The notes under the pieces were generated by a model. The model was not told the origin of the DNA, searched no databases, and saw only the letters and a list, made by a program, of their open reading frames with translations. From Ignavibacteriota bacterium (lineage in GTDB: Bacteria > Bacteroidota > Ignavibacteria > UBA10030 > UBA6906), in NCBI GenBank assembly GCA_016707525.1, contig JADJHP010000003.1, positions 62,001-126,000 on the forward strand: 64,000 bases of DNA, read 5' to 3'. A program made the translations under genes and the position numbers. Below, in pieces: positions 25,830 to 34,715 of the stretch (positions are counted from its first letter, which is position 1; every line of letters begins with the position of its first letter).

Positions 25830-27722
25830 TCACTCTTCCAGCGTCGTGAGGTCCTTCGGATCCTGCCCGAGTGCCCTCGCCTTCAACACGCGGCGCATGA
25901 TCTTCCCGCTCCGCGTCTTCGGCAGCACATCCATGAACTGAATGCTGTCCGGCTTGGCGATGGGGCCCATCTCGTGCGCCACATGTGCACGCAACTCATC
26001 GATCAGCTTGTCCGTCTTCTCGATGCCGGACTTCACCGTGACGTACGTATGGATGGCATTCCCCTTCACCTCATGGGGGAGCCCGATCGCTGCGGCTTCG
26101 GCGACGGCCGGATGGCTCACGAGCGCGCTCTCGATCTCGGCGGTGCCCAGGCGGTACCCCGATACCTTGATCACATCGTCCACACGGCCGATCACCCAGT
26201 AGTATCCGTCCTCGTCACGGCGCGCGGAGTCGCCCGTCATGTACACGCCGGGGAACTTGGTCCAGTATTGCGCTTTGTACCGTTCGGGGTCCTTGTAGAT
26301 CGTCCGCATCATGGCCGGCCACGGGGTCTTGATGATCAGGAACCCCTCCTCATTCGCACCGACCGGGGTCCCCTCTTCATTCACGATATCCATCTTCACC
26401 CCGGGGAACGGGCGCGTGCCTGAACCAGGCTTCAGCGCCACAGACGGCATCGGCGTGATCATGAACATCCCGGTCTCCGTCTGCCACCAGGTATCCATGA
26501 TCGGACATTTCCCCTTGCCGATCACCCGGTGGTACCATTTCCACGCTTCGGGGTTGATGGGTTCACCGACGGAGCCCAGCAGGCGGAGCGACGACAGGTC
26601 GTGCCGGTTCGGCCAGTTCTCTCCGAATCGCATGAGTCCGCGGATCGCCGTGGGCGCCGTATACAGGATGTTGATCCCGTACTTCTCCACCATCGACCAC
26701 CACCTGTTCGGATACGGATAGGTGGGTGCTCCTTCATACATGAAGGACGTGGTGCCGTTCAGCAGCGGGCCATACACGATGTAGCTGTGGCCCGTGATCC
26801 ATCCCGGATCCGCGGCACACCAATACCTGTCCTCCTCATGGATATCGAAGACGTACTTGAGAGTGGTGTATGTCCCCACCATGTACCCGCCATGCGTGTG
26901 GAGGATCGCCTTGGGTTTGCCGGTGGTGCCTGACGTGTACAACATGAACAGCGGGTCTTCGGCGTCCATCACTTCGATATGGCAACCGCCGCCGGCGATC
27001 GGGAGCGCCATCAACTCGTGATACCACATGTCGCGCCCGGATTCCATGTTCACCGGCTCACCGGTGCGCTTCACCACGAGCACGCTTTCCACCGTTGCCG
27101 CACGCTGGAGTGCTTCATCGGCGATCGCCTTCAGTGGCACGACCTTGCCGCGCTGGTAGGACCCGTCCGACACGATCAGCACCTTGGACTGGCTGTCCTC
27201 GAGGCGCTCGTGGAGCGCTTCCACCGTGAACCCGCCATACACCACCGAGTGGATCGCCCCGATACGCGCACATGCCAGCATACCGATCACGAGTTCCGGG
27301 ATGCGGCCCATGTACAGCGTGACACGGTCGCCCTTCTGCACGCCCAGGCTCCGCAGCACGTTCGCAAAGCGGCAGGTGTCGCGACGGAGCGCGAAGTAGC
27401 TGAACGACTTGAAATCGCCGTTCTCTCCTTCCCACATGAGTGCCAGTTTGTTGCGCCGGGCTGTTTCGGTGTGGCGATCGAGACAGTTGTAGACGATGTT
27501 CGTCTTGCCACCCGTGAACCATTTGTAGAACGGCGGATTGGTGTCGTCGAGCACCCTGTCCCAGTGTTCGAACCAGTGCAGTTCATTCGCCTCCTTCGCC
27601 CAGAAGCCTTCGAGATCGCGCTCGGCGTCGGCCGCGAGCTTGTTCCAGTCAGGGACATGCGCGTGGCGGACCACGTCAGCGGATGGATAGAACACTTCAC
27701 CGGACATGTGTGTGTCTGGCAT
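25830..27722 (-). CDS. acs: Acetyl-CoA synthetase (AMP-forming)
   Basis: Acs activates acetate to acetyl-CoA through acetyl-AMP. The 630-residue product has the adenylate-forming core LYTSGTTGKPKA, WCAADPGWITGHSY, DTWWQTETG, GDSARRDEDGYYWVIGRVDDVIKVSGYRL, and the C-terminal PKTRSGKIMRR whose lysine is the usual acetylation-control site. AGGAG lies 6 bases before the ATG. It starts 33 bases after the proline-rich gene upstream and probably shares its transcript. Confidence 0.95.
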   Translation of the reverse strand: MPDTHMSGEVFYPSADVVRHAHVPDWNKLAADAERDLEGFWAKEANELHWFEHWDRVLDDTNPPFYKWFTGGKTNIVYNCLDRHTETARRNKLALMWEGENGDFKSFSYFALRRDTCRFANVLRSLGVQKGDRVTLYMGRIPELVIGMLACARIGAIHSVVYGGFTVEALHERLEDSQSKVLIVSDGSYQRGKVVPLKAIADEALQRAATVESVLVVKRTGEPVNMESGRDMWYHELMALPIAGGGCHIEVMDAEDPLFMLYTSGTTGKPKAILHTHGGYMVGTYTTLKYVFDIHEEDRYWCAADPGWITGHSYIVYGPLLNGTTSFMYEGAPTYPYPNRWWSMVEKYGINILYTAPTAIRGLMRFGENWPNRHDLSSLRLLGSVGEPINPEAWKWYHRVIGKGKCPIMDTWWQTETGMFMITPMPSVALKPGSGTRPFPGVKMDIVNEEGTPVGANEEGFLIIKTPWPAMMRTIYKDPERYKAQYWTKFPGVYMTGDSARRDEDGYYWVIGRVDDVIKVSGYRLGTAEIESALVSHPAVAEAAAIGLPHEVKGNAIHTYVTVKSGIEKTDKLIDELRAHVAHEMGPIAKPDSIQFMDVLPKTRSGKIMRRVLKARALGQDPKDLTTLEE

Positions 27723-27755
27723 GACGCTCTCCTGGGTGGTTGGGTTGAGTGATCG

Positions 27756-29330
27756 TTACATGGAAAGGCTAAAACTGCCGGGTCCCCCGACCACGGTCAG
27801 CATCGGCTCGAACATCGCATTCGCTTCCTGGCACTCCACGACCACCTGCGCAAACCGCGTGAAGCGGCCGGCAGGGACCTCGAAGGCGGCTTTCAGGATA
27901 GGCTTCCAGTCCTCGGATGACCCGCTGCCCAGGCCCACCATCGACTCGACCGTATGGGTGTCCGATGCACCGGCAAGCCGCTGCAGGATCGATTCCGCAA
28001 GTTTCTTTTCGCGATTGAGAAGGCGTTCCAGCGTCTTGATATCCGTCTTCCTGGTGGCCGCGGAGACGCGCGCCCGTTCGGAGTCGTGCCGCCCTCCCCG
28101 CGACGGCGATGTCTCTGCGGGAAGCATCCGCTGGACATGGGCATCGAGGACGAAGGCATGCACGCGCCACGTGCTGAGCGTGGAAAGCCCGACCAGGATC
28201 TCGAACAATGCATCGCGCCGGAGATCGACGCGGCGCAGAAGATCGTTCCGGCCGAACACCACGGTGCCCGGTTCAGCGGGAAGGACGAGTGACCGCAGCC
28301 GCAGCGTATTCACCAGGGATTCGTGAACGTTGCGGTGTCTGATGGATTCCTGCTTGCCCAGAAGCAACATGCCTGTCCTGCTCACACTTGCTTCCTGGTT
28401 CTTCAGCGTGCTGAGGAAGAACCTCATGCCGGCATGATCGAAGGCAAAGATCTCGCTGCCGCGCTCCACACCGTCGACGCCGACGCCGAAGGCGTGCGGG
28501 GATGGCGTATCCTGCAGAGAGATCAACCCGGCCGCAAGAACGAAGGCGGTCTGCTCATCGAATGCAATGCGCACACGCACTGACGGCGTATGCAGCGGCG
28601 ATGGGGGATCGGGGACGTATGGCTCAGCCGGTGCGGGCGCAGGCGCAGGCTGATGCGGCGGAACGAACGGCGCCGGTGCTTCCACCGGAATTCGGGGCGC
28701 AGCAACCTGAGAAACCGCGGGCCGCTTCGGTTCGGGAACAGATGATGGTGGCACCGGTGGGGTGACCGGTACAGGCCGGGAGAGTTCAACCGGCGGATGC
28801 GGAACAGCTACAGGACGTGACGCCTCAACCGGTGGTTTCGGAACAGCGAGGGCGGAGGCCTCAACCGGCGGTTTCGGAAAGCGACGAGGACGTGACGCCT
28901 CAACCGGTGGTTTCGGAACGGCCACAGGCCGTACCTGTGGCGCCGCTGGATCGGAAGCCTCGATGCGCCGGGGTGTTGGAGCCACGACCGACGTGGGAGC
29001 GTCGGGGGTGACCTCCGGAACAGGCCGCGGAGCCGGCGGTGCAGAAGCAGGGACAGGAATTTCGGGAACCGGAAAAGGCTTCCGCAGCGGCTCCTCTTTC
29101 AGCGGGGGCGGAGGAGGTGTAGAAAACAGCGCGGGCTTCTGGTGGACCGGCGGAGGAGGCGGAGCGGCGCCTTCCGCGGCAAGTCGTTCCACTTCGCCGA
29201 CCATCCTGCGGACGACCGCATCAGCTTCCTCTGCCGGCACCCCACCGAGGGATGTGCGGAGGGCAGAGCTCCTGGCAAGTGCTCCCAGGAGTTCACCGAG
29301 GAGTGCGGCACCCATGATGTCTTTCATCAC
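27756..29330 (-). CDS. Proline-rich protein with GvpL/GvpF-like C-terminal part
   Basis: The 524-residue product has three parts. Residues 1-52 are helical and Ala/Leu-rich. Residues 53-255 are a Pro/Ala/Val-rich low-complexity linker with several VPKPPVEASRP units. Residues 255-524 form a globular region: after an aromatic beta-rich start come RHRNVHESLVNTL, VLPAEPGTVVF, a LFEILVGLSTLSTWRV segment, and a last segment ending GGPGSFSLSM. This succession (His-x2-Val helix, LP-x-GTV, strand with a short insert, GP-SF end) recalls GvpL/GvpF gas-vesicle proteins, but identity is low and no gvpA is present. Function unknown. It precedes acs. Confidence 0.65.
   Translation of the reverse strand: MMKDIMGAALLGELLGALARSSALRTSLGGVPAEEADAVVRRMVGEVERLAAEGAAPPPPPVHQKPALFSTPPPPPLKEEPLRKPFPVPEIPVPASAPPAPRPVPEVTPDAPTSVVAPTPRRIEASDPAAPQVRPVAVPKPPVEASRPRRFPKPPVEASALAVPKPPVEASRPVAVPHPPVELSRPVPVTPPVPPSSVPEPKRPAVSQVAAPRIPVEAPAPFVPPHQPAPAPAPAEPYVPDPPSPLHTPSVRVRIAFDEQTAFVLAAGLISLQDTPSPHAFGVGVDGVERGSEIFAFDHAGMRFFLSTLKNQEASVSRTGMLLLGKQESIRHRNVHESLVNTLRLRSLVLPAEPGTVVFGRNDLLRRVDLRRDALFEILVGLSTLSTWRVHAFVLDAHVQRMLPAETSPSRGGRHDSERARVSAATRKTDIKTLERLLNREKKLAESILQRLAGASDTHTVESMVGLGSGSSEDWKPILKAAFEVPAGRFTRFAQVVVECQEANAMFEPMLTVVGGPGSFSLSM
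28780..28930. repeat. In-frame tandem repeats coding Pro-Pro-Val-Glu units
   Basis: Four copies of a 33-51 base unit containing CTCAACCGGYGGTTTCGGAA (plus strand) encode PKPPVEA-type peptides in the linker of the proline-rich protein. The copies are nearly identical, pointing to recent expansion. Confidence 0.75.
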
Positions 29331-29416
29331 GCCCCTTCGTTCAGACCGGTGTATTTCATAGAACGCCTCTCAGACGAAGATACATATTGCGGGCGAAAAC
29401 ATCAAACTTGCGAGTG

Positions 29417-29444
29417 GTTTCAGGTTTTGGTACGTTAGTGAAAC
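29417..29444. promoter_or_regulatory. Inverted TGAAAC boxes between divergent genes
   Basis: GTTTCA (29417-29422) and TGAAAC (29439-29444) form an exact inverted pair. TGAAAC is like the -35 element of ECF sigma promoters. The pair faces the sigma-factor gene on one side and the proline-rich gene on the other, so the sigma factor may fire both directions. The -10 parts are not obvious. Confidence 0.3.
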
Positions 29445-29483
29445 ATTCCCTGACTCTTCTTCCTCCGAAAGAGCATCTTACAA

Positions 29484-30107
29484 GTGACACAGCGATCTCC
29501 CCGGCTGTTGCCGGACGACGAGCTTATCGGGCTGGCCCGCGGGGGCGACGCGCGGGCATTCACGGAGCTCGTGAAGCGCTACGAGGACACGGTGTATCGG
29601 TTCTCGTACAAGATCTGCCGGGACAGCGAGGCGGCATCGGAGACCCTTCAGGACACGTTCATCAATGTGTACCGCAAATTGAACAGTTTTGACGGGAAAT
29701 CCAAGTTCTCGACCTGGCTGTACACGATCGTGACCAATAATTGTCTGATGAAGCGCCGGAAGCGGAAGAGCGATCTGATGGAAGAGTCCCTCGAGGCCTA
29801 CGATCATCCCCCCGGCCAGTCCGGCGGCACGCCACGGCAGAAACCGGTACACACACCGGAGACGCCGGCGGATGTCGTGATCGGGCGTGAACTCAAGACC
29901 TTGCTCGAAGATGCCATGGCAAAGCTTCCTGAAGAATATCGTGTGGTCTTCACCATGCGGGATGTCGAGGGGCGATCCACGGAGGAAACCGCCGGGGTGC
30001 TCGGACTGTCGGTGGAAGCCACCAAGTCGCGCCTTCGCCGTGCACGGGCGTTCCTCCGCGACCAACTGCAGCCACACCTGACGGCACATCCGGAGATCCT
30101 GACATGA
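29484..30107 (+). CDS. ECF-type RNA polymerase sigma factor
   Basis: The 207-residue product has a sigma-70 region 2 (RYEDTVYRFSYKICRDSEAASETLQDTFINVY, in parts FSYKICRD and TLQDTFINVY) and a region 4 helix-turn-helix (LPEEYRVVFTMRDVEG, STEETAGVLGLSVEATKSRL). A 30-residue polar linker between them is longer than usual. The start is a GTG at 29484 with a weak ribosome site. Its stop overlaps the ATG of the zinc-finger anti-sigma gene (ATGA), and four small redox or membrane genes follow on the same strand. It probably activates its own operon. Confidence 0.92.
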   Translation: MTQRSPRLLPDDELIGLARGGDARAFTELVKRYEDTVYRFSYKICRDSEAASETLQDTFINVYRKLNSFDGKSKFSTWLYTIVTNNCLMKRRKRKSDLMEESLEAYDHPPGQSGGTPRQKPVHTPETPADVVIGRELKTLLEDAMAKLPEEYRVVFTMRDVEGRSTEETAGVLGLSVEATKSRLRRARAFLRDQLQPHLTAHPEILT

Positions 30108-30379
30108 AGTGCGGGGACGTGTATCTCCATATATGTGACCACCTCGACGAGGACATCAATTCCGAGCGTTGCCGCCAGATCAAGCAGCACCTTGCAGAAT
30201 GCCCGAATTGCAGCGAATACCTGAGCTCGCTCAAGCAAACGATCACGTTGTACCGTGCCCTCCCCCCTCCGCGCATTCCGGCAGGAGCGCATCGCGACCT
30301 GTTCAAGACGATCTCATCGCTTACGGCAGAAGCGGCACCGGGGGCATCAAAACGCGGACGGAAAGCGAAGCGGGCCTGA
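30104..30379 (+). CDS. Zinc-finger anti-sigma factor
   Basis: The 91-residue product contains the zf-HC2/ZAS motif HxxxCxxC (HLAECPNC) preceded by a conserved Cys at about 22, followed by a helical and basic C-terminus (KRGRKAKRA). It has no membrane segment, so it is a soluble anti-sigma factor. In this class, zinc loss or thiol oxidation often releases the sigma factor. It overlaps the sigma-factor gene by four bases. Confidence 0.88.
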   Translation: MKCGDVYLHICDHLDEDINSERCRQIKQHLAECPNCSEYLSSLKQTITLYRALPPPRIPAGAHRDLFKTISSLTAEAAPGASKRGRKAKRA

Positions 30380-30454
30380 CCCTTCCGGCCCCCACCGTGC
30401 ATCCTATGGACACAATTCGGGGGTCCCGTCCACACAGTACAGGAGTTTGATCGC

Positions 30455-30667
30455 ATGACAAAGAACGTAGGTCCGGCTGACCGGATCGTCCGCACCCTGC
30501 TCGCCATCGTCCTTGGCATTTTGATCTTCACCGGCGAAGTGACCGGCACGCTTGCTATCGTCCTCGGTGTCCTGGCTGTCGTTCTGCTCGCGACAAGCGC
30601 CGTGAGTTTCTGCCCGCTGTACACCATCGGGAAGATCTCCACCGCAAAGGACGGGGCGAAGAAGTAA
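30455..30667 (+). CDS. DUF2892 small membrane protein
   Basis: The 70-residue product starts MTKNVGPADRIVRTLLAIVLG, the standard DUF2892 N-terminus, and has two hydrophobic helices with a conserved cysteine before the end (SAVSFCPLYTIG). DUF2892 proteins occur alone or fused to rhodanese domains, as in YgaP, and are linked to sulfur or thiol chemistry. Its stop overlaps the next start by one base (TAATG). Confidence 0.88.
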   Translation: MTKNVGPADRIVRTLLAIVLGILIFTGEVTGTLAIVLGVLAVVLLATSAVSFCPLYTIGKISTAKDGAKK

Positions 30668-30900
30668 TGGGTCCGTCGTCCGGGAGTCCGATCTCCGGTT
30701 CGATGCAGGTCGAGGAGTTGTTGGAACGATATCCGATGGCAACGGGACTTCTGCTACAGCACGGGGTCCCCTGTCTCGTGTGCGGTGAACCGGTGTGGGG
30801 CACGCTCGGCGAGGTTCTGGGAAGCCATGGCAAGAAGCCGGAGGAGGCCGCCGCGATCGTGCAGGAACTCAAGAAGGAGCTGGAGGTGAAACCCCTATGA
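30667..30900 (+). CDS. DUF1858 domain protein with CxxC
   Basis: The 77-residue product is a single DUF1858 domain: MQVEELLERYPMATGLLLQHG, then CLVC at 36-39 and a helical end. Such domains are found near hybrid-cluster and Fe-S proteins and may bind metal or sense redox state through the two cysteines. Start and stop both overlap the neighbouring genes, so translation is coupled. Confidence 0.85.
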   Translation: MGPSSGSPISGSMQVEELLERYPMATGLLLQHGVPCLVCGEPVWGTLGEVLGSHGKKPEEAAAIVQELKKELEVKPL

Positions 30901-31079
30901 TGCGTAGCATATGGTTCAAACGCGCGGCTGCGGTGCTGCTTGGCAGTGCCGGCGGCTTCGCGTACTATTATTTCATCGGGTGTGCGAGCGGAACATGTCC
31001 GATAACGTCCAGCCCGTACATCAGCACGGGATACGGGGCGTTGATCGGCGTGATACTCACAACAGGACGGAAGTCATGA
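30897..31079 (+). CDS. DUF6132 small membrane protein
   Basis: This 60-residue gene has a GGAGG ribosome site 10 bases before the first of two adjacent ATG codons at 30897 and 30900. The product has two hydrophobic stretches around the signature FIGCASGTCPITSSPYIST, with cysteines at 29 and 34, and ends YGALIGVIL, as in DUF6132. Both ends overlap neighbours (ATGA at each). Function is unknown; the cysteine pair and the neighbours suggest a thiol role in the membrane. Confidence 0.85.
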   Translation: MMRSIWFKRAAAVLLGSAGGFAYYYFIGCASGTCPITSSPYISTGYGALIGVILTTGRKS

Positions 31080-31465
31080 CGACCATCGGGGTGGTGCTCG
31101 GGATCTTCGCCTCGCTGCTGATCATACTGCAGCTCGTGATCGTGATCAATGCGAAGAAACGGAGAGGGCGCCGTATCCTCGGCGTGGGTGGGCCACTCGG
31201 TGAGGCGGTCAATTCGGGCGACCGCGTTCTTGCCTATTTCTACTCTCCGACCTGCTCGGAGTGCAAGACCCAGACGCCGATCATCGACATCCTTCAGCGC
31301 GAATACCCCAATGTGTACAAGGTCGACGTTGCGGAGCATTTCGAAGCCGCGCGGGCATTCGGTGTGATGGCGACGCCGACGACCGTCCTCGTTGACCAGA
31401 GCAAGATCGTCGACGTCTTCGTCGGCACCCGCAGTGAAGCGGTCCTCCGGGAAGCACTGCTGTAA
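31076..31465 (+). CDS. Membrane-anchored thioredoxin-like protein
   Basis: The 129-residue product has an N-terminal membrane helix (residues 4-26) and a thioredoxin fold with the redox motif CSEC (C60, C63) in YFYSPTCSECKTQTP and a cis-proline segment MATPTTVLVD. An acidic residue in the active site is unusual and may tune its potential. It closes the six-gene operon led by the ECF sigma factor. The anchor topology (active site in or out) cannot be fixed from sequence; the Lys/Arg-rich stretch after the helix suggests the domain is on the cytoplasmic side. Confidence 0.88.
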   Translation: MTTIGVVLGIFASLLIILQLVIVINAKKRRGRRILGVGGPLGEAVNSGDRVLAYFYSPTCSECKTQTPIIDILQREYPNVYKVDVAEHFEAARAFGVMATPTTVLVDQSKIVDVFVGTRSEAVLREALL

Positions 31466-31477
31466 CACTCTCCTGTC

Positions 31478-32996
31478 TCAGGTGGCGGAGCCGGACAACC
31501 GGCTCTTCCTCCATCCGAAGACGGCATACACCACGAGTCCGGCGGCAAGCCACGTACCGAAACGGATCCACGTGATCTCCGGCAATCCCATCATCAGGTA
31601 GATGCAGCTCGCGATCCCGAGGATCGGGACCAGAGGCACCAGCGGCGTGCGGAAATGCACGTTTCCGGTGGGGGTCCTTGACGCGGAGCACGATCACACC
31701 GGCACACACGAGCATGAATGCGAACAGCGTCCCGATGTTCGTCAACTCAACGATCTCATTGATGTTCGCCACCGCGGAAACGACCGCAACCCCAACACCG
31801 GTCCAGAACGTCGTGATGTGCGGCGTCTTGTATTTCGGGTGCACGCGGGAGAAGTACGCCGGCAATAATCCATCGCGCGACATCGCAAAGAAAATGCGGG
31901 GCTGGCCGTACTGGAAGACCAGAAGGACCGCGGTCATGGAGACCACGGCGCCTACGGCAACGATCCCCGCGGAGACATCGGAGTGGACATACGCGAATGC
32001 CGCCGCCAGCGGGTCCGCGACGCCCAGGTGCTGCCACGGCACCATCCCGGTGAGCACGAGCGCCACCACGATATAGATCACCGTACAGACCGCCAGTGAT
32101 CCGATGATGCCGATCGGCAGATCGCGTTCCGGGTGTTTGCATTCCTCCGCGGCGGTCGAGATCGCATCGAACCCGATGTAGGCGAAGAAGATGAGCGAGG
32201 CGCCGACCCACACGCCGGAGAACCCATTGGGCATGAACGGCGACCAGTTCTCGGGTTTCACGAATTGTGCGCCGGCATAGACGAAGAACATCAGGATGAC
32301 GAGCTTCACGATCACCATGACGTTGTTGACCCGTACGGACTCCTTGACGCCGATGATGAGCAGCCAGGTGATGACCGCCACGATGCCAACGGCAAGGGCA
32401 TTGAAGATGATGGGGATGCCGAGGAAGGTGGGGTGTGCACGCCAGGCTTCGAGCGGCAGAAGGAGCGAAGCATCCACCTGTCCACCCGCTTTCAGGGCCG
32501 CCTCGGCCGCCTGGGCAGCGGATCGATAGTCCACCGCCAGCCAGGCCGGGATGTGCCATCCGATCCCCTCGCAGAGCTGATGGAAGTAGGCGGCCCAGGC
32601 GATGGCGACCGCGACATTCCCTACCGCATATTCGATGATCAGGTCCCACCCGATGATCCACGCAACAAGCTCACCCAGCGTCGCATAGGAATACGTGTAC
32701 GCGCTTCCCGAGATCGGCACGAGCGACGCGAATTCCGCGTAGCAGAGCCCGCAGAACGCGCACGCGACCGCCGTCAGTCCGAACGAGAGGACGATCGCCG
32801 GGCCGGCACCGGGGCGCATCGCATCACCCGCCACAGCGGTCCCGATGGTGGCGAAGATGCCTGATCCGATGATCGCGCCGATACCGAGCATGACGATGTC
32901 GAATGGCCCGAGCGCCCTCTTGAGCTGATGCTCGGGGTTCTCCGCCTCGCGCATGATCGCATCAAGGCTCTTCGTGCGGAACAATTGACGGAACAT
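31478..32996 (-). pseudogene. APC-family amino acid permease, frameshifted near the 3' end
   Basis: The frame encodes an APC transporter with about 12 hydrophobic segments and the family start (LGPFDIVMLGIGAIIGSGIF). Most resemble CAT-type cationic amino-acid permeases with a long loop after TM5. At 31653-31655 one extra T (minus strand, GCATTTCCGC instead of GCATTCCGC) shifts the frame. The expected end RAFRTPLVPLVPILGIAS, ending KSRLSGSAT at 31478, lies in the next frame. Uncorrected, the frame runs on to 31281 through the convergent thioredoxin gene. Corrected length is 505 residues. The change may be real or an assembly error. Confidence 0.85.
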
Positions 32997-33079
32997 GTTC
33001 CCTCTGGATGGTGCAGGTGAGAACAGCGGAACCCCGCAGGCACCGGGGTGTACGGCGCGCTGCGTGGGCCACGAACGGA

Positions 33080-34126
33080 TCAGTTGAAACGGTACTTGCG
33101 GTAGGTGCTCACGCCTTCCTGCAGGACGACCTTGAAGAAGCCTGCGACCGGCACGGCGAGCAGCATGCCGAGGATCCCAAACAGCTCTCCGCCGATCATG
33201 ATCGCGATCAGAACGAGGACCGGATGCATCTCCACGCTGGAGGCGACGATCGTCGGTGCCACAACGAAATCGTCGAGCAATTTCAGGATGAAGTACGCGA
33301 TGATCACAGGGGTCGCACTGTTCAGATCGCCGCTCCCCAGCACGGCAACGATCGCCGCGGGGATCACCCCGGCGATGGGTCCGACATACGGGATCAGGTT
33401 GGCGAGACCGGCAAAGACACCCAGGAACACGAAGTAATTCACACCGAGGATCCAGAGCGCAAGGATGGACATGAGGCCGAATGCCACGGCATCCACGAAC
33501 TGGCCACGGAGATAGTTCCCCAGCTGCATGTCCATCTTGTACAGCAGGTCCAGGGTGAACTCAAAGTACCGGTTCGGCACCATACTCACCAGTTTCTTCT
33601 TCATCTCCCTGCCGTCCTTGAGGAAGAAGAACATCAGGAACGGGATCGTCACCGCATTCACGATCAGACTGAGGGAATCGCTCAACAGGAATGAGAAGAC
33701 ACGTTCGGCGATGGATTGTTTGATGGTAGCGATGCGGCCGAGGAGGTCAAGGTCCTCAAGCCCGAGGAACGCGAACGAGGTCTTCAGCGAGCGTTCGATC
33801 CCCCGGATCGCCTCCGCGGCCTGTTCGGTGGTCGCGCCCGACTGCAACGCGCCCATCTGGTCCATGATGGCCGGGACAAGGAGATACGCCGTTCCACCGA
33901 TGACCAACGTCAAGGTGAGCACGACGAGAACGACGGCAAGCGTCCGGCTCATCCCCCGCGCCTCGAGTGCCGTGGCAGCGGGATCCAGGATGTACGCCAG
34001 GAGCAACGAGAGGATGACCACCTGCGCCGCACCTCCGAGAAAGAGCAGGAGGATCGCGATCGTCATCGCGGCCAGCAGCGGCACCAATTCGTGCGACGGA
34101 CGCGTCGGAGGAATGGTCGGGGTCAT
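33080..34126 (-). CDS. AI-2E family transporter (UPF0118)
   Basis: The 348-residue product has about seven membrane segments and a family-specific C-terminal region: FFFLKDGREMKKKL, LYKMDMQLGNYLRGQ, NLIPYVGPIAGVIPA, MIGGELFGILGMLLAVP. Members include autoinducer exporters and Na+/H+ antiporters, so the substrate is uncertain. Its start overlaps the stop of a cNMP-binding protein gene (ATGA), suggesting control by a cyclic nucleotide. Confidence 0.9.
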   Translation of the reverse strand: MTPTIPPTRPSHELVPLLAAMTIAILLLFLGGAAQVVILSLLLAYILDPAATALEARGMSRTLAVVLVVLTLTLVIGGTAYLLVPAIMDQMGALQSGATTEQAAEAIRGIERSLKTSFAFLGLEDLDLLGRIATIKQSIAERVFSFLLSDSLSLIVNAVTIPFLMFFFLKDGREMKKKLVSMVPNRYFEFTLDLLYKMDMQLGNYLRGQFVDAVAFGLMSILALWILGVNYFVFLGVFAGLANLIPYVGPIAGVIPAAIVAVLGSGDLNSATPVIIAYFILKLLDDFVVAPTIVASSVEMHPVLVLIAIMIGGELFGILGMLLAVPVAGFFKVVLQEGVSTYRKYRFN

Positions 34127-34650
34127 CGGGCCGCCGGGCCGTTCAGCGCGTTCACGCGTTCTGTCAACGCCAGCACCTGGACGTTCGCCTTGCGCAATCT
34201 GTCACCCAGGATCTTCGCAAGCCGGATCACGATCTTCACCCCGAAGCGCGGGTCGCGTTCGATGAGTGCGAACAGGTCGGACTGAAAGAACCCGAGGATG
34301 AGGCAGTGGGTCCTGGCCACGACCGTTGCAGAACGTGAGGTCTCATCGAGCAGAGAGACCTCACCGAAGAAGTCGCCATCCCCGAGGGCCGAGAGCTGCA
34401 CGTCGTCGCGGCCGGAGATGACCGCGGCTTCACCGGACTGGATGATATACATCCCGAGGCCCGGCTCATCCTGACGGATGATCACTTCACCCGGAAGATA
34501 CTCACGCTTGTGCAGGACGCGTCCAAGGGCCGCGAGTTCACGTGGCGAGAACCCTTCGAAGACCGGGATCTTCTCGAGGATGGCCTGCAATGCTTCGTCG
34601 GGCTTCGCTTTACGATTGTAGCCGAAGACCCGCGCGCGGAAGTCGTTCAT
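34123..34650 (-). CDS. Cyclic nucleotide-binding domain protein
   Basis: The 175-residue product is a single CRP-type cNMP-binding beta-barrel: EYLPGEVIIRQDEPGLGMYIIQSGEAAV, then the phosphate-binding cassette region GDGDFFGEVSLLDETSRSATV (FGE and R-S-A). A C-terminal helix follows but no helix-turn-helix, so it is not a transcription factor. It is joined to an AI-2E-type transporter gene by an ATGA overlap and may gate it. The exact ligand cannot be told. Confidence 0.88.
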   Translation of the reverse strand: MNDFRARVFGYNRKAKPDEALQAILEKIPVFEGFSPRELAALGRVLHKREYLPGEVIIRQDEPGLGMYIIQSGEAAVISGRDDVQLSALGDGDFFGEVSLLDETSRSATVVARTHCLILGFFQSDLFALIERDPRFGVKIVIRLAKILGDRLRKANVQVLALTERVNALNGPAAR

Positions 34651-34715
34651 GGTGTAAGGCCTCAGTGGGGGATCGATCGGTGCAATATAGGGGATTCGGT
34701 GGTAAAAATCACCAC

